NCBI RefSeq assembly: GCF_000090795.2
Contig: NW_003546331.1
Coordinates: 158,817 to 222,816 of the forward strand
Length of the DNA: 64,000 nucleotides
From: Amphimedon queenslandica
Lineage: Eukaryota > Porifera > Demospongiae > Haplosclerida > Niphatidae
Direction: 5' to 3'
Under the pieces are notes generated by a model, which was not told where the DNA came from, made no database searches, and saw nothing but the letters and a program-made list of their open reading frames with translations. This document shows, one piece after another, positions 52,441 to 64,000 of this stretch. The position numbers were made by a program, and so were the translations under genes. Every line of letters begins with the position of its first letter. Positions within the stretch are counted from its first letter, which is position 1.

Positions 52441-53713
52441 TTAAAGTTGTGCAATAGTAACCTTAAAGCAGTCATCTGTTGTCTTCTGAGTATTTCTTAA
52501 TGATGGAGGTAAGGTGTAATGATTCTTTAATAATGCTTCGTATAGAATGAGACACTGTCTTAAAGGGAAGGCAGCCGACTCCATTACCCCATTAGAGAGT
52601 GTAGAGCTAGTGTCATCCTTTAGTACGAGCTTATACAATAGTTTTAGCACTAGCTTTGGTATTGAGGATCTCCCTGCAATAAATGAAACAATAATAATAA
52701 TAATGATTATTAATGTAATTATTATATCAGATATAAATACTACACATACATTTTTGTATGCCTTAAGATAAAAAACAATAACTGTCATATTGTAACCTCT
52801 GCTCTTTTATTATTATGCAGGTGATAATCCATGCACTGAGCTTGTTGCTATAAGCTAGTAAATTTCTTGTTATTATTTTAAGACAAAGTGTCAATTTTAT
52901 TGGTGATATTAAGTTTAACAACGAACACGATGATTGTAATAATTAATACACCTCAGCATCAATAATTCCATAATCACAATAATTATAATAATTCATACCA
53001 TCTTTATCGACGACGTTTGTCATTATCCAACTCACACTGCGAAAGCACTGTATCTAAGGAATAGCTTAATATAACGGAATGATTACATTATGCCATTATA
53101 CATGTTAGCTATACATCCTAAACACATAATACTATTATACATATAATTATACATATATACTATTATACATATATACTGATAGTATTATACAGTATATACT
53201 GTGCATTATTGATTAGCATAGCTTCAAGGAAAGAAGCAAGCTATGTGCATGACACACAGTGAACACTGTTAGGCTTCATTATAATCATATTAAAGTACAG
53301 CACATTACATGCATAATTACTTTAATTAGTCTGTAACATAATAATACTTTAATACATTTTGTTGATATAAGATTATTAGTAACTGTATACTTGCAATATT
53401 GGTTGTCCAGTTTGCGACTTTATCAAGAAATTAAAGCAGTTTAGTTCTTCTGATAGTCTGTAGAGTTTAGCAGCAAAATAATGTTCATCTTTCCTTCCCA
53501 TCTCTTGATGCTTCTCATTAGCTTTAGTTGACTCATTTGAAATGCTAATACAAACCTTCAAATTTAAAACTTGGATAGGATCCAATAGATTAAAAGTACC
53601 GAAATACACACAAACAGACAATCATACACTCAATTAGGCTCTATCTTTCACTTTGTTGCACCATACACTCTCGAATCTTAATGGACACTTAAACAAAGCA
53701 TTCCAAACACACA

Positions 53714-53768
<55 letters not shown>

Positions 53769-56407
53769 TATCATTTCATAGGCTGTATGGCAGTCCCAGA
53801 GCTGTGTCATTCATCCTTTGGAGGAGTAGATGGATTACCTTATATCTGTCAATGTTTGCTATTGGGACACCCTTGAGAGAATCTGTAGGTTGAAATATAC
53901 ACAAAGCAGTAATTGCTGGCCCCTTTAATAAACTGAAAATGACATAATCTATATAGGGAACACTTGTTTATGTGATAAGTAATTTTATCTGAATGTATAC
54001 ATACAGGTGTGTGTGTGTGTATTGAGTTATAGTGACTCATATGGTAACGGATACATGTGATATTGGTGCCATAATTGATGGATAAGCTGAACAAAGCCTG
54101 AAATTGCATTTAAACAATGTTCAGACATTGTGTCAATTGCTTAATTTGATCTGCCGTTTTCATGAAACAGTCAGAAAGGGCTTCCCACAGCTAGAATTTT
54201 GGCATAGTGTCCATACAGCTTGTCAGTGAATTGTCAAGTACTTACTCAACCTGTGCAACTGTACAGGGTATTTCTATTTTGACAAAAATCACAAGAAAAG
54301 AATTCTTTATTTTTATATTTTTTTTCTGATACATATACATGGTCTTATGTTGCTTAGAAAGTTTGAGCTGATTCCAATCAAAAATGGATTTTTTATGAAT
54401 TTGTAAAAGTTGCTCAAAAATCGAGCCAATGACCAAAGGCTATAGCCTTGGTCAAAGGCCAAATTTTGTTAAAAATGGCTAGGTGAGAATTCTTGATTTT
54501 TATAATTTTTCCTAATACATATACATGCTCTTATGTTGTGTATCAACTTTGAACTGATTCCGATCAAAATTGGATTTTTTATGAATTCTTAAAGTTGCTC
54601 CAAATGCCATGTACTGTACTGTAGTGCTTGTCAGCTCATGAAGCTCATGCTGTTTAGCTCACACTTTGTGGGAAACCCTGCAGCTGGACATGATTAATTT
54701 GTTATTACTTTAAAAATATATCATTATTATGTTGTTCAGACAAAATATTAAAACAACAAAGAATTTGGTTGGACAATTGAACAAAATAGTTGGATAATGT
54801 CTGATGTCCAACTGTTATTTCAGGCTCTGGGTGGGCTAGTCATTTTTTAATTAAAATTCCATTTCTTTGCACTTACCTTTGCTAATGTGGCCAATTGATA
54901 CTGAGCATCTTTTACACCTCACCTACAAATGATGGGCACAATGGATGAGGTGAGAGTAACCCAATGGCAGTGTGAATGTGCTAGTAGTATAATGGTAGTA
55001 CTATGATTATAATAGTATCTCAATAAACAATTTTAGTGTCCACAGAATAGCTTATAAGCATCACCATATGTCACATACAACATCATAATGATAGAGTGTG
55101 GGTCTGAGCTTATAAGAATCATCACAACACAATAACAATACATTATACAGTATATATGTATGAGTGTCTGAGTTAAAATTGACAGCTATTATACAGAACA
55201 TATAGTATACGGTAAGCTTTCATTACATACGCTTGATTGGTCTTCATTCCATATCCTGTTGACCGATCCTCCCAGTATTGAGTCTTGTACCAGTATAGTC
55301 TCTTCTCCTATCAATATATCAGTCTCTCGGTGTGGGAATAAGGAATGAGTGTAGTCACTAATGGCATCTTCCTTGTGTGCGTGACAAAATATGTCACCAA
55401 CAGTTTCCGTCCATTCCAGTGAAGGTAAAGGCAGGCATCGTTTAAAGCTAAGAAAAGATACACATACACACACACACACAGAGCATAATTGCTAGAATAG
55501 AAATACTGGCTACAATCCTGTATCCGTTATGTAAACATAATGAATTCAAAATACACTTTATGTTTCTTTTTATATATAAAAATTCAGACACAACACAAAT
55601 AGGCGCACTGGCTTATAATAGTACAGGTTCCAGTATGACAATGACTATGCGATTGTACAGTACTACATTGCTGTTAATATCATGTACACTAGCATATTGA
55701 ATAAGGTAAGCTCATGATAATAATGCACAAAGTATGCAAATGGAACCAGAACTGCTGTATGCAAGCATGCCAGTGTGCTGTGGGACTTTAATACGTAATG
55801 AATATACAAACAGGATACTGTAGGTTCACATTAAAGGTAAGTGTATGTACATTAGATGCAATCAATCCTTGTCAATCAACATTGTGTGTCTAGTTAAGCC
55901 TAGACATTATAGGTATACATGGATACATCAATAAGTGTGGACAGACTGTCAATACACATGCAAGAGTATTAGATTAGTATAAACAGGAGCTAACCAATGC
56001 CTCATTAGCCTCTCGTGACAGAAACGGCAGCTCATTATTACGTTTGGTGCGTCACCAGTCTCTGGTACATTAAGTATCGAACTAATTGTTTCCCTAATCC
56101 CTTCCAATCTGTGACATGTTGATTTGTGTGGGCGAGTCTTGAAACGTACGTGAGTCCCTTCGTTGGGTATCGTCTTGAGATTAATCATTGAATTTGGTAT
56201 GAGAGGAGGCAGAGGAGTATCCCACCAGTTACATATTGTCAATGGTGGTGCTTCTTCATTGTCACAGCATGAACTGTTCTTGTAAGATATTTTAAAAGGT
56301 GAAAATATCAATGTTCCATTCCCTGCTGCTGAAGGAGGTGACACGACTATCAACAAAGACTGGATGTTGGGGAAAAACTCAAGATAATGCAAAGTTCCCT
56401 CTGCCAT
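52441..56407 (-). CDS. UBE3D: UBE3D-like E3 ubiquitin ligase (HECT-like)
   Basis: UBE3D (E3D/UBE2CBP) is a HECT-like E3 that interacts with UBCH10/cyclin-B pathways. Exons on the minus strand, from the 5' end: 56407 to about 55990, about 55447-55229, about 54923-54879, about 53918-53845, about 53566-53389, about 53043-52995, and 52674-52441. The chosen ATG gives MAEGTLHYLEFFPNIQSLLI, matching the position of the vertebrate start; an in-frame Met 20 codons upstream is less likely. VIMSCRFCHERLM and VRCKRCSVSIG are the paired Cys motifs (CxxC) of the family. RCLPLPSLEWTETVGDIFCH and ETDILIGEETILVQD match the segment PLPSENW...IGDSFFLVN of the human protein. The C-terminal exons (LNCFNFLIKSQTGQPILQ, WIMTNVVDKDGRSSIPKLVL) fit more weakly. 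Small internal exons near 54900, 53900 and 53020 are the least certain. Confidence 0.75.
53719..53765. repeat. (CA)n microsatellite
   Basis: Continuous CA repeat of about 23 units in a UBE3D intron. Confidence 0.95.
54262..54662. repeat. Intronic repeat array A5 (palindrome-core family)
   Basis: Two units in a UBE3D intron, opposite in + orientation to A1 and A2. The first core is replaced by AAGGCTATAGCCTT (near 54436), which is a different sequence but still perfectly self-complementary. The array ends with TGTCAGCTCATGAAGCT, a 6-bp insertion and GTTTAGCTCAC (54629-54662), shared with A4. Confidence 0.88.
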
Positions 56408-57088
56408 TTTCGGATCATCACCACCCACGCATAACGATTCCAGAGATTTCGCGAACCGAATAATCAATTAATTTGAAAATTTGAAGCTAACGTCACTTGA
56501 CAAGCTCAGACTTGGCCAATCAGATTCGAGTTTATGTTTGACGGTGTCATGGTAATAACCGGCCATTGCCGGTGTTGTATTATTGTGTGAATAAAAGTAT
56601 TGGCCTAACTGGGGCAGTATTAGCGTGTGGTGCTGTACTTCCTTGCTGTCCAACATCTAGTAACACCTGGGTGCTTCTGCTGCTAACTCTCCCTTTCTTT
56701 CTCTCTTGCTCTTCCCCTTCTTTTTTGACCACCTCCGCAACTCGATCTACATATACCGCTAACTTCTCATCTCTCATTTTGCATCATCAGGTAAGGTTTT
56801 GTGTGTAATTTTATGTATTTCGCAACTGACCGGGACTTATATTTCACCATAAAACCCCCTACCCATCCATCAGTTGCTATAAGACTGAGTGAAAATAGAC
56901 CTCTCTAACTCTTTCTTCTCTTCTCTATCTCTCTGTAGACAACACAATCCACTGTACCGGCTGTGAACGGCACCTACTGTCTCCCTCCCCCTCTCCCATA
57001 CTCTCTCATTGTTCTTTGACAGATTGTGAACAGATTTACTGAACAGGCTATACTCATTCTCTTTCTATTTCTCTCAACTCCAAAGACC
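56408..57088. promoter_or_regulatory. UBE3D / TENT5 divergent intergenic region with probable 5' UTR exon of TENT5
   Basis: Contains GCATCATCAGGTAAGG at about 56786 and TCTCTGTAG at about 56931, which can join as a 5' UTR intron of the TENT5 gene (about 56792-56939). The reading frame upstream of 57089 is open (to 57026) but has no ATG. A GC-richer core near 56550-56660 (GGCCATTGCCGG) is a plausible promoter. Inferred. Confidence 0.4.
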
Positions 57089-58501
57089 ATGTGCAGTTAC
57101 AGCAGCAGCCCTCCTCCACTCACACCTTCTACCAGCAGTAATGGAGGATTCCACTTCACGGAGTATGACAGCACCACCAGCCACCGTAGCTCACCATCTT
57201 CAACTGGCGGAGGACTACAGCAGACACTAACTTTCGAGCAAGTACAGCGACTCTCTCAGATAGTCTCTGACCCGATCGCCATCAATGCAAAGGAGGGCAA
57301 CTTCCCCACACTCGCCATATCTCCTGCTCAACTCATCAAGGCAGTAAAGAAGCGACTTGACAGCAAAGACATTGATGTGACTGATGTTAGATTAAATGGC
57401 AGTGCTGCCAGCTACTGCATAGCAGAAGACAGAGAGAGGTCACCAGCACTACACTACAACGACCTGGACATAATCTTTATGATACAAATCAAGACTAAGA
57501 TGGACCTTCACATCATAAAAGAAGAAGTACTCAATTCGCTCTTCGATTTCTTTCCCGAAGGGACCCAGACAGGTCGCATATCGTCCTTTATGCTTGAGGA
57601 ATGCTACGTCAAGAAGATGGTCAAAGTCTCTACGGTGACCGATAAATGGTCTCTCATATCACTCGGGGACATAAACGGGAAAAACATCGAACTGAAGTTC
57701 GTGGACTCTATGAAACGACAGTATGAATTCTCGATAGACTCATTTCAAATATTACTCGACCCTCTCCTATCGTTTGACGATGCCCGAAGCGGTGAGATGT
57801 CACCAGTTAAACTAGATGCTAATTTCTACCCACGTATCCAGGTAACCAGCTTGTATGGCGACTTTGGAGAAGCCATTGATCACTTAAACAATCGTCTGAT
57901 AAGCACGAAGAACCCAGAGGGCATACGAGGTGGGGGCCTCCTCAAGTATTGCCATTTACAGGTTGCCGGGTATACCGTTGCAGACTCGGCAGAGATTGAG
58001 AGACAAGAGCCTTACATGTGCAGTAGGTTCTTTATCGATTTCCCCTCCAGCAACGCCCAGTATGGCAAGATATACAAGTATGTCTTCAGTCGTTACCTCC
58101 AATCGCAGCAGCCAAGGAAAGCACTGGAATTCCTAGACGTGTTATTACAAGTAGTCGGACAACATGCTCGTTGTCTTATGGAGAGCGAGAGATACAAGAC
58201 GATAAGCATTCTCTGCCAGATACAGTCGGTGATATCGTGGCAGGCCTCCTTTTGTCAGGGTCCGTATTTTCCATCAGTCTTACAGCAGCAGCACCATCCG
58301 TCATCCCCAACCTCAACTACAATCATTCATCATCATCAGCCCCAGTGGCACACAGGTCACATGCATCATCACCAGTACAACAGACGAGGGAGCGACTCCG
58401 GTTCCTCAAACAGCACCTCCTCTTCTCTCCCAATGATTCATTTCCCTCACTCTACTAATAACTCGCTACCTGTCGGTCCTACCCCAACTCCTGTTCGATG
58501 A
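57089..58501 (+). CDS. TENT5: TENT5 (FAM46) non-canonical poly(A) polymerase
   Basis: Terminal nucleotidyltransferase 5 family, cytoplasmic enzymes that lengthen poly(A) tails of selected mRNAs, often those encoding secreted proteins. The whole coding region of about 470 residues is in one exon, as in vertebrate TENT5 genes, whose catalytic region also lies mainly in one exon. Start at 57089 gives MCSYSSSPPP. Key motifs: LTFEQVQRLSQIV, the nucleotidyltransferase motif LNGSAASY followed by YNDLDIIF (Gly-Ser plus Asp-x-Asp), IELKFVDSMKRQYEFSIDSF, GLLKYCHLQVAGY and YMCSRFFIDFPS. All catalytic residues that can be identified by eye are present. The C-terminal 100 residues are His/Ser/Gln-rich and disordered. 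Which vertebrate paralogue (A-D) is closest cannot be decided; a pre-duplication single copy is likely. Confidence 0.93.
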   Translation: MCSYSSSPPPLTPSTSSNGGFHFTEYDSTTSHRSSPSSTGGGLQQTLTFEQVQRLSQIVSDPIAINAKEGNFPTLAISPAQLIKAVKKRLDSKDIDVTDVRLNGSAASYCIAEDRERSPALHYNDLDIIFMIQIKTKMDLHIIKEEVLNSLFDFFPEGTQTGRISSFMLEECYVKKMVKVSTVTDKWSLISLGDINGKNIELKFVDSMKRQYEFSIDSFQILLDPLLSFDDARSGEMSPVKLDANFYPRIQVTSLYGDFGEAIDHLNNRLISTKNPEGIRGGGLLKYCHLQVAGYTVADSAEIERQEPYMCSRFFIDFPSSNAQYGKIYKYVFSRYLQSQQPRKALEFLDVLLQVVGQHARCLMESERYKTISILCQIQSVISWQASFCQGPYFPSVLQQQHHPSSPTSTTIIHHHQPQWHTGHMHHHQYNRRGSDSGSSNSTSSSLPMIHFPHSTNNSLPVGPTPTPVR

Positions 58502-61500
58502 GCCTCCATTCACATACTCTCTTATAGTACTCATAATTGCTTTCCTTGTCATCTTCCTCTATCATTATTAATCTATATTTTATTATTTGGAATTTCATTT
58601 AAAAGGACTCCTTCTTGTCAGTTGCGAGGGACACAAAAAGTATGGATTTAATTTCAAAAGGGACTTTATCACAAAAAAGTAATGTGAGTGGTTTAGCTAT
58701 TGGAATTATTATTATTATTATTGTTATTATTATTATTATTGGTGTTGTACTCGTTTTAATGCAAGTTTGTGTCTACTGTGTAAAATGTGGTATAAAAAGA
58801 AAGAAAAAAAAACAAAAAGTTCAGGACTCTACAGCCATGTCATTTCACGTTCTTCTCTTCTTGGAACTGACTAGTACCGTGTATAATCTATCCTCACTCT
58901 CTCTCTCTCTCACTCACTCTTTACCTTTTAATATGAAACAAACAACAATCAACATTGTACTGTTATGCCATTGTCACTCAAATCTGTATTATTATTATTA
59001 TTATTATTGTTTATTATTGTATTATGATTCAGGACACCAAAGACTAAAGTCAGGTGGACAGTTTTTGGTGTGTTTATCATTAACTCTTGTCTTAATAATT
59101 ATTATTTTGACCCTCAACACTTTATCATGTATTATTAATAAATATTATTATCATTATTATTATTGTTAAAAATAATTACTGAGAACAATGAACTAGAGCA
59201 GAGCATGTGATGCACACGCCTATTGCTTCCTTATATGGTCATCCTCTAGAGAACCTTGCAATTGGCCTTATCAAGTTGAGATTATTCATAGATGTATTTG
59301 CAAAGGTTGCTTATACTGACTGCGCAGAAATATTACAATACACAATGCAGATACAGTACATATACATGTACTAGCTGGCATATACCAGTAATATCTGGTA
59401 CTACCTTGTGACATCATGACAGCTGTCAATATTAATCATTAGTACTGTATACACAAGCTTTATACCAATCAAGGCCCTATAGAAAGGGCAGGGAGGGGTA
59501 TCAGGATGTGATAATAGTAATATGAATAGAAGAATAGTCTAAGAGAGTGAGAGTCTGCTTATTGTCCTTATAAGGAGGCGAGGGTAGTCGGTTGATGTGG
59601 GATTACTGAACAAAGGCTACACTGAAAGTTAATGATAGATAAACTATTATGTGACTAATTTGAATACACAATGCAACTCTCCCTTTCATTAAAATCATTT
59701 ACTAACTTGCTATAAGATAGCTGTTAAAATAATACAAAATCCATCCCTTTTAGTTACGAAATCCTAATTGTGTACGTCTCGCAACATTATACATGTACTT
59801 GTACAATATGTGAATGGTCGGTTGATGAGTGATAATTATAAAAGAGCTACTAATATCAAATGGTGTTGACGCATCAGGTATGAAATGGAAAGTGGCAAAC
59901 TGTTGACAGTAGAGATTAAAGTCACAACACACTCAATACCAGTAGGACAATGCTATGGGAGGGAGTGAGTGAGTGTATTAGTAATTATTGTTGTAGCATA
60001 AGAACTTATATTGACTAGGACGAGCCAACTCTACAGACAACACTTTCATAGTAATAGTCAAACTATCAGAACTATAATTTAATCACTACTAATAGATCCT
60101 CTGCTTTACATAAACAAAAATAAAAACTAAAAAATTATAACGCAATTACATATACACATAAATTTGATTATAATGATAGTTTCCTGTATATCTGTACAAG
60201 TATATGCTATAGTATTGTCTTAGACTACAAGATGCCTTGTACAGAAATGTAGTGGTGATTTTATCATAACCAAAAGGTTACCTCACACATACACACACAC
60301 AATAGACAGACAATGGTTAGTTTTAGAGTAGCTGGAAGTATCACGAATACCACAATAACCATTACATATGTCGGTGACATCAGAACCTGTGTAATGCAAT
60401 CTGGTGCAGATCAGAGATTGTATCACCAAATGTGAGGTCTCTGTGGTTCTAACTGTTTACCATAAACTAATTAGTGGCACCTGCACCTTCTTTCCATTGG
60501 GTTATAGCAAGGAGACTAGGAGAGTATCACCAAGACACACAATCACTCAACACTCATTAATATATGATACACCTGCTCCTTCCATCATAAAAACAAGTAC
60601 ACATGGTACCAACCACCAACCTGAGATCACTAACAACAAAACAGTCAACAGAAAGGACATCTGCCTCGTGAAATAGACCTAAATGTCATCATAGACAGAC
60701 AAGGGAATGAAAGATGATACTTTAATTATTACAACTGAGAAAAGATAAAGAGATAATTAGCAGTCTATAGTTATACCAATAACCAGTTCATTGTCTTTAT
60801 ATATAATTGATATTCCATTACTTAATACTGGAATATTATACTGGACATTATTGAACTGGTAAGGCAATTGAAAGCAAGAAACAGTAGGAATTTATTACTA
60901 AAAAATTCAATTAATGACAGCTATTATAGCCGTGAGCCTAAATCCAAATAAACCCATTACAGTATCCTTTCTACTATTACAGGCACCCATCCAATAGCAT
61001 CTCATGATATTATGAATGATCATGTGATATAAGTGGTACCAGGACTAACAATGAGTAAACATAGACTAATCTTTCACTGTACACATAAATACACTGTTAA
61101 TATTGATGTCACATCTAATAAATACTTTTTCAGTTACTATGTTTTCAGTGTCCAGTATACAATGAGTGATGTTCTGGATCGTGTATCACAGCATTACACG
61201 GAGGAGCTGCTCTAATCTCTGATGAGATGACTCGTGCCAAATAGAAATACTAGTAATTGTAATGAGTATATATCTAGAATGCAATAATTGAGAAATAGTA
61301 CGAGTGTTTCTCTGTGTAACAAACAATTGCTACTACATGTACATCAAAAGAGAGAGGAAAGACTAGGGAAAAAGAAAGGAAAGGGAATGTAGAAAGAAAT
61401 AGGGAGAATTAAGCCATTCCTATTAATTTAGTGAAGCAGACAAGTGCATATATGCATACTAAAAGTAAATTCGGTGCATGTTTTCCAAGAAGCATTCGAC

Positions 61501-62005
61501 TGATAAACAGGTGAGCCTCCAATGTATCCTGTTTTGAAGGAGTTAACACACATTTAACACAATCACTCAATAATAATAATAGATTGTTTTTGACTCCAAT
61601 TCGATAATACATTCACCCAATGCAATAAGTACAGATTCGTAGAGCCAACACATCCTCTTATTAAAGGCTCGGTATGGGGAACACTGTTAGTGAATCACTT
61701 GATGGGATTATACTTCCTGTTAGTCACTTAGCTGTGTAGTAGTACATGTAACTCATAAACATTCCTATTTCTTTTCCCAAATACAACCATCAATTAGAAA
61801 CAATTCATTACAAGGCTTGTAAATACTATAATTAATGATAATAGCCTTCGGTATTTATGTACATGTACTTACATGTACGTACAACACCTTTTTAGAGTAT
61901 AAACTCGTCAAAAGAAAACAAAATTGCGAAGCGGAAAAAAACAGGACAGGGAATAGCCTTCTTTTAGAAAGTATATACATACAGAGGCAATGCAGCAAAA
62001 CATAT

Positions 62006-62042
<37 letters not shown>

Positions 62043-63358
62043 AGTACAATAGCACATCATGTGAGGTGAGCTATTAGAGTACAATAATACAGGTGACACT
62101 GTGTCCTGTATAGTAAGTTAGTAACTCAAATGAACATACTCAATTACACTATACAGGCATTCTTTAAGCTTCACTACTAATGTATAGCTAACTTCATTAG
62201 ACAAACATACATACGCCTCCAGTACACCCACTATACACCCATACAGCCTTCCTCTTAGCGACTGGTGGACTAACACAAGAATCCATTCATTAGTATATAC
62301 ATTGCACTCCATACTACGCATGCTTTAGACTATACATCAGTGGTATATAATTTGCATAGTACGAGTATTTAGAACATAAATTACTTCTGCATAATTATAG
62401 GTAACATGATAGGCTTGTACAGTGAGTGTACCATACACATTTCCTAGTTTAGTACAAATCAAAACAAGTACAAGAAATAAATAAATAAATAATAAGATTA
62501 GGTACTGTTAGTATATATCACTGTTCTTTATACTTCCAGTCGTGTGTGTGTGTGTGTGTGTGTGTGTGCATGTATAACCTAACAGTGCATGGATAATGAA
62601 AACAATAATAATTATTAGAGGGTAGTACTAATATGTAATCGGATGTAACCTTCTTGATTTGTTCATAATAATAAAAAATATTACTAACAAACAAGATGCA
62701 GCAGAATACTCTAGTCATAGTAACGAGCAAATGTTCATAAAACCAATACACACATCATACAATGCACAATACTGTAAATCAGGTATTTCTATGCTATCAC
62801 TACTAGCATAATATTATAATAATACAATTTAATGGCCTAGAGTAAAGATAGAGGTTAGCTATGATAATTACAATCCTTATAGTATGATGTGACACGAGTC
62901 AGGCCAGTCACACCAGAAAGGTCATTAAGTTCATGTACACTAGTTAGCACATAAATCACTGATTCACATACTTACACTTATTAAACCTAACCAGCTCTAA
63001 TTACATGTATATTAACTGTTGACACTGAGAACTACAATCCAATATACTAGTAGTATAATATAATAACAGGCAGTTGGGCAATATGTACAATCGATTATCC
63101 TAGGGCCCTAGCAAGATTGAAATTAAACATTGCATACAGGAAACTGTCCATTTCACAATGTGGTCAAATGTGGTTTTGAGGATAGGAATATCAATGACCA
63201 ATATAATCACATGAGCCACACACAACTATACTTGATCATTCCTTATAATTTCTGCTGATTTCACTATACTCAACACTTACCAAAAAAACAAAAAATTTTA
63301 GTTACATAAATAATAAAGGACAAATTTCAATTCACACCAACAAAGGGAGAGTTAATTA
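58502..63358. other. Gene-poor region (TENT5 3' UTR and intergenic)
   Basis: Almost 5 kb without a coding segment I can support. Left part (58502-59170) is probably TENT5 3' UTR, with ATT microsatellites at 58707-58741 and 58987-59008. The remainder is AT-rich with CA/GT microsatellites at 62007-62040 and 62539-62568 and ACATGTAC motifs near 59355, 61333 and 61858-61885. Open frames up to 90 codons (such as 60404-60676) lack codon structure, splice context or recognisable motifs. Part may be the 3' UTR of the minus-strand gene at 63359. Confidence 0.6.
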
Positions 63359-63493
63359 TCATCGCACCATTTGTCTATTGTCCTTCTTTCCACCAGTTGG
63401 CTTAGTGAACTTCTTTCTCTTTGCTAAATAATCTGTTTCTCTTCCATAGTTTCTCCTCTTGGCTAGTTTAGCTGCTCCTTTGGAACTGTGTAT
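63359..63493 (-). CDS. Terminal exon of an unidentified basic protein (5' part outside window)
   Basis: On the minus strand an acceptor (CTTAATATAGAG) at 63494-63495 leads into 44 codons reading SSKGAAKLAKRRNYGRETD, then YLAKRKKFTKPTGG and KKDNRQMVR, then a TGA stop at 63359-63361. The run of Lys/Arg residues suggests a nucleolar or RNA-binding protein tail, but I cannot name the family. The upstream exon is not visible in 63496-64000, which holds AT-rich sequence and a short CA run at 63973-63987, so it must lie beyond the window. The reading could also be chance, though 44 codons of this composition in AT-rich DNA argue for coding. Confidence 0.45.
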   Translation of the reverse strand: MHSSKGAAKLAKRRNYGRETDYLAKRKKFTKPTGGKKDNRQMVR

Positions 63494-64000
63494 CTCTATA
63501 TTAAGAGTTAAGGGAAACAACATACAAAAGCAGCAGTAGTAAGAGAAGGCTTAGACAATTATAGAATAAAGCTGACTCTTGTCAAAATATAACAATAAAC
63601 ACTTTATTTCATGAAAAGAATAGTTGTTAGACAGCTGCTACAGAATATAGTTAACAGTAATTACAAGGATACATGATTAAAGGTAGAGGGTGGGCTTAAG
63701 GCTAGTACAGTATGAAATGAGAGGGAAACCAACAGCTGGAGGTAATAGACAGGAGGAGCTAATACCACTAGCCATACCTACCCATTAGTGTGGGCTCTCT
63801 ATTAGTAAATATTTCAGTTTCAAAGAGACACAACTGTCACTATTTGTTATACTGGCTCTTATTAATTACGAGACACAACCATAGGGCTGTCATGAAAACA
63901 AAATAATGGAAGTCATGACAACACTAAAATGCAAAATACTGACAAAGTACATTTTGTATATGAAGATAATACCACACACACACACACAAACACACTGGAA

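Noticed and set aside
52233-52457. Open frames rich in Ile/Met on both strands
   Set aside because: Translation of ATA/ATT microsatellites between the Rab and UBE3D genes.
58615-59169. 184-codon open frame with an apparent membrane helix downstream of TENT5
   Set aside because: The helix is a translated ATT microsatellite and the rest has low-complexity Ser-Leu and Tyr runs. It is best explained as 3' UTR.
60404-60676. 90-codon + strand open frame in the gene-poor region
   Set aside because: No splice context, no recognisable domain and composition like the surrounding AT-rich DNA. Kept only as a note in the intergenic entry.

Overview
The window is nuclear DNA from an early-branching metazoan, most likely a demosponge close to Amphimedon queenslandica. 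That placement is inference. It rests on AT-rich sequence, spliceosomal introns mostly of 50-300 bp, genes packed tightly on both strands, animal-type proteins (a TIAM/still-life RacGEF, a sushi-domain receptor kinase, CHAF1B, ASCC3, TENT5, a TRPA-like channel) and an intronless Death-domain/ankyrin gene of a kind common in sponges. No bacterial, plasmid or viral gene was found. All gene models were read by eye from conserved protein segments and GT-AG boundaries, so terminal exons are the least certain parts.

Layout. 1-2037 (+): 3' half of a TRPA-like channel. 2494-12683 (-): ASCC3, a double-cassette Ski2-like helicase. 12780-13900 (+): HDHD3-like HAD hydrolase, then tRNA-Lys(UUU) at 13939-14011. 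14160-15213 (-): GPN2. 15397-19157 (+): coiled-coil protein resembling CEP126. 19221-21191 (-): CHAF1B. 21306-25014 (+): sushi-domain receptor tyrosine pseudokinase. 25248-26212 (-): PSMG1. 26285-31854 (-): xanthine dehydrogenase. 32224-33876 (-): AVL9. 33996-36644 (+): intronless Death-domain/ankyrin protein. 36868-37322: complete hAT-type non-autonomous transposon. 37324-44611 (-): TIAM/still-life RacGEF. 46598-51381 (+): Rab-type GTPase. 52441-56407 (-): UBE3D. 57089-58501 (+): TENT5. 58502-63358: gene-poor. 63359-63493 (-): last exon of an unidentified basic protein.

These are mainly housekeeping and signalling genes with no shared pathway. The clearest structure is positional: genes form head-to-head pairs (ASCC3/HDHD3, GPN2/CEP126-like, CHAF1B/pseudokinase, AVL9/ankyrin and more loosely UBE3D/TENT5) with start codons about 100-180 bp apart in the tight cases, and tail-to-tail pairs with stops 60-460 bp apart.

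The most notable signals are: (1) a dispersed, tandemly amplified repeat family with a self-complementary core in introns of five different genes; (2) a receptor whose kinase domain has lost the HRD and DFG aspartates; (3) a hAT insertion whose 8-bp target duplication contains the RacGEF stop codon; (4) family-atypical active-site residues in the Rab (Gln to Ser) and in xanthine dehydrogenase (Glu802-equivalent to Gln); (5) a TIAM-type RacGEF with the N-terminal WH1 domain known from fly still life.
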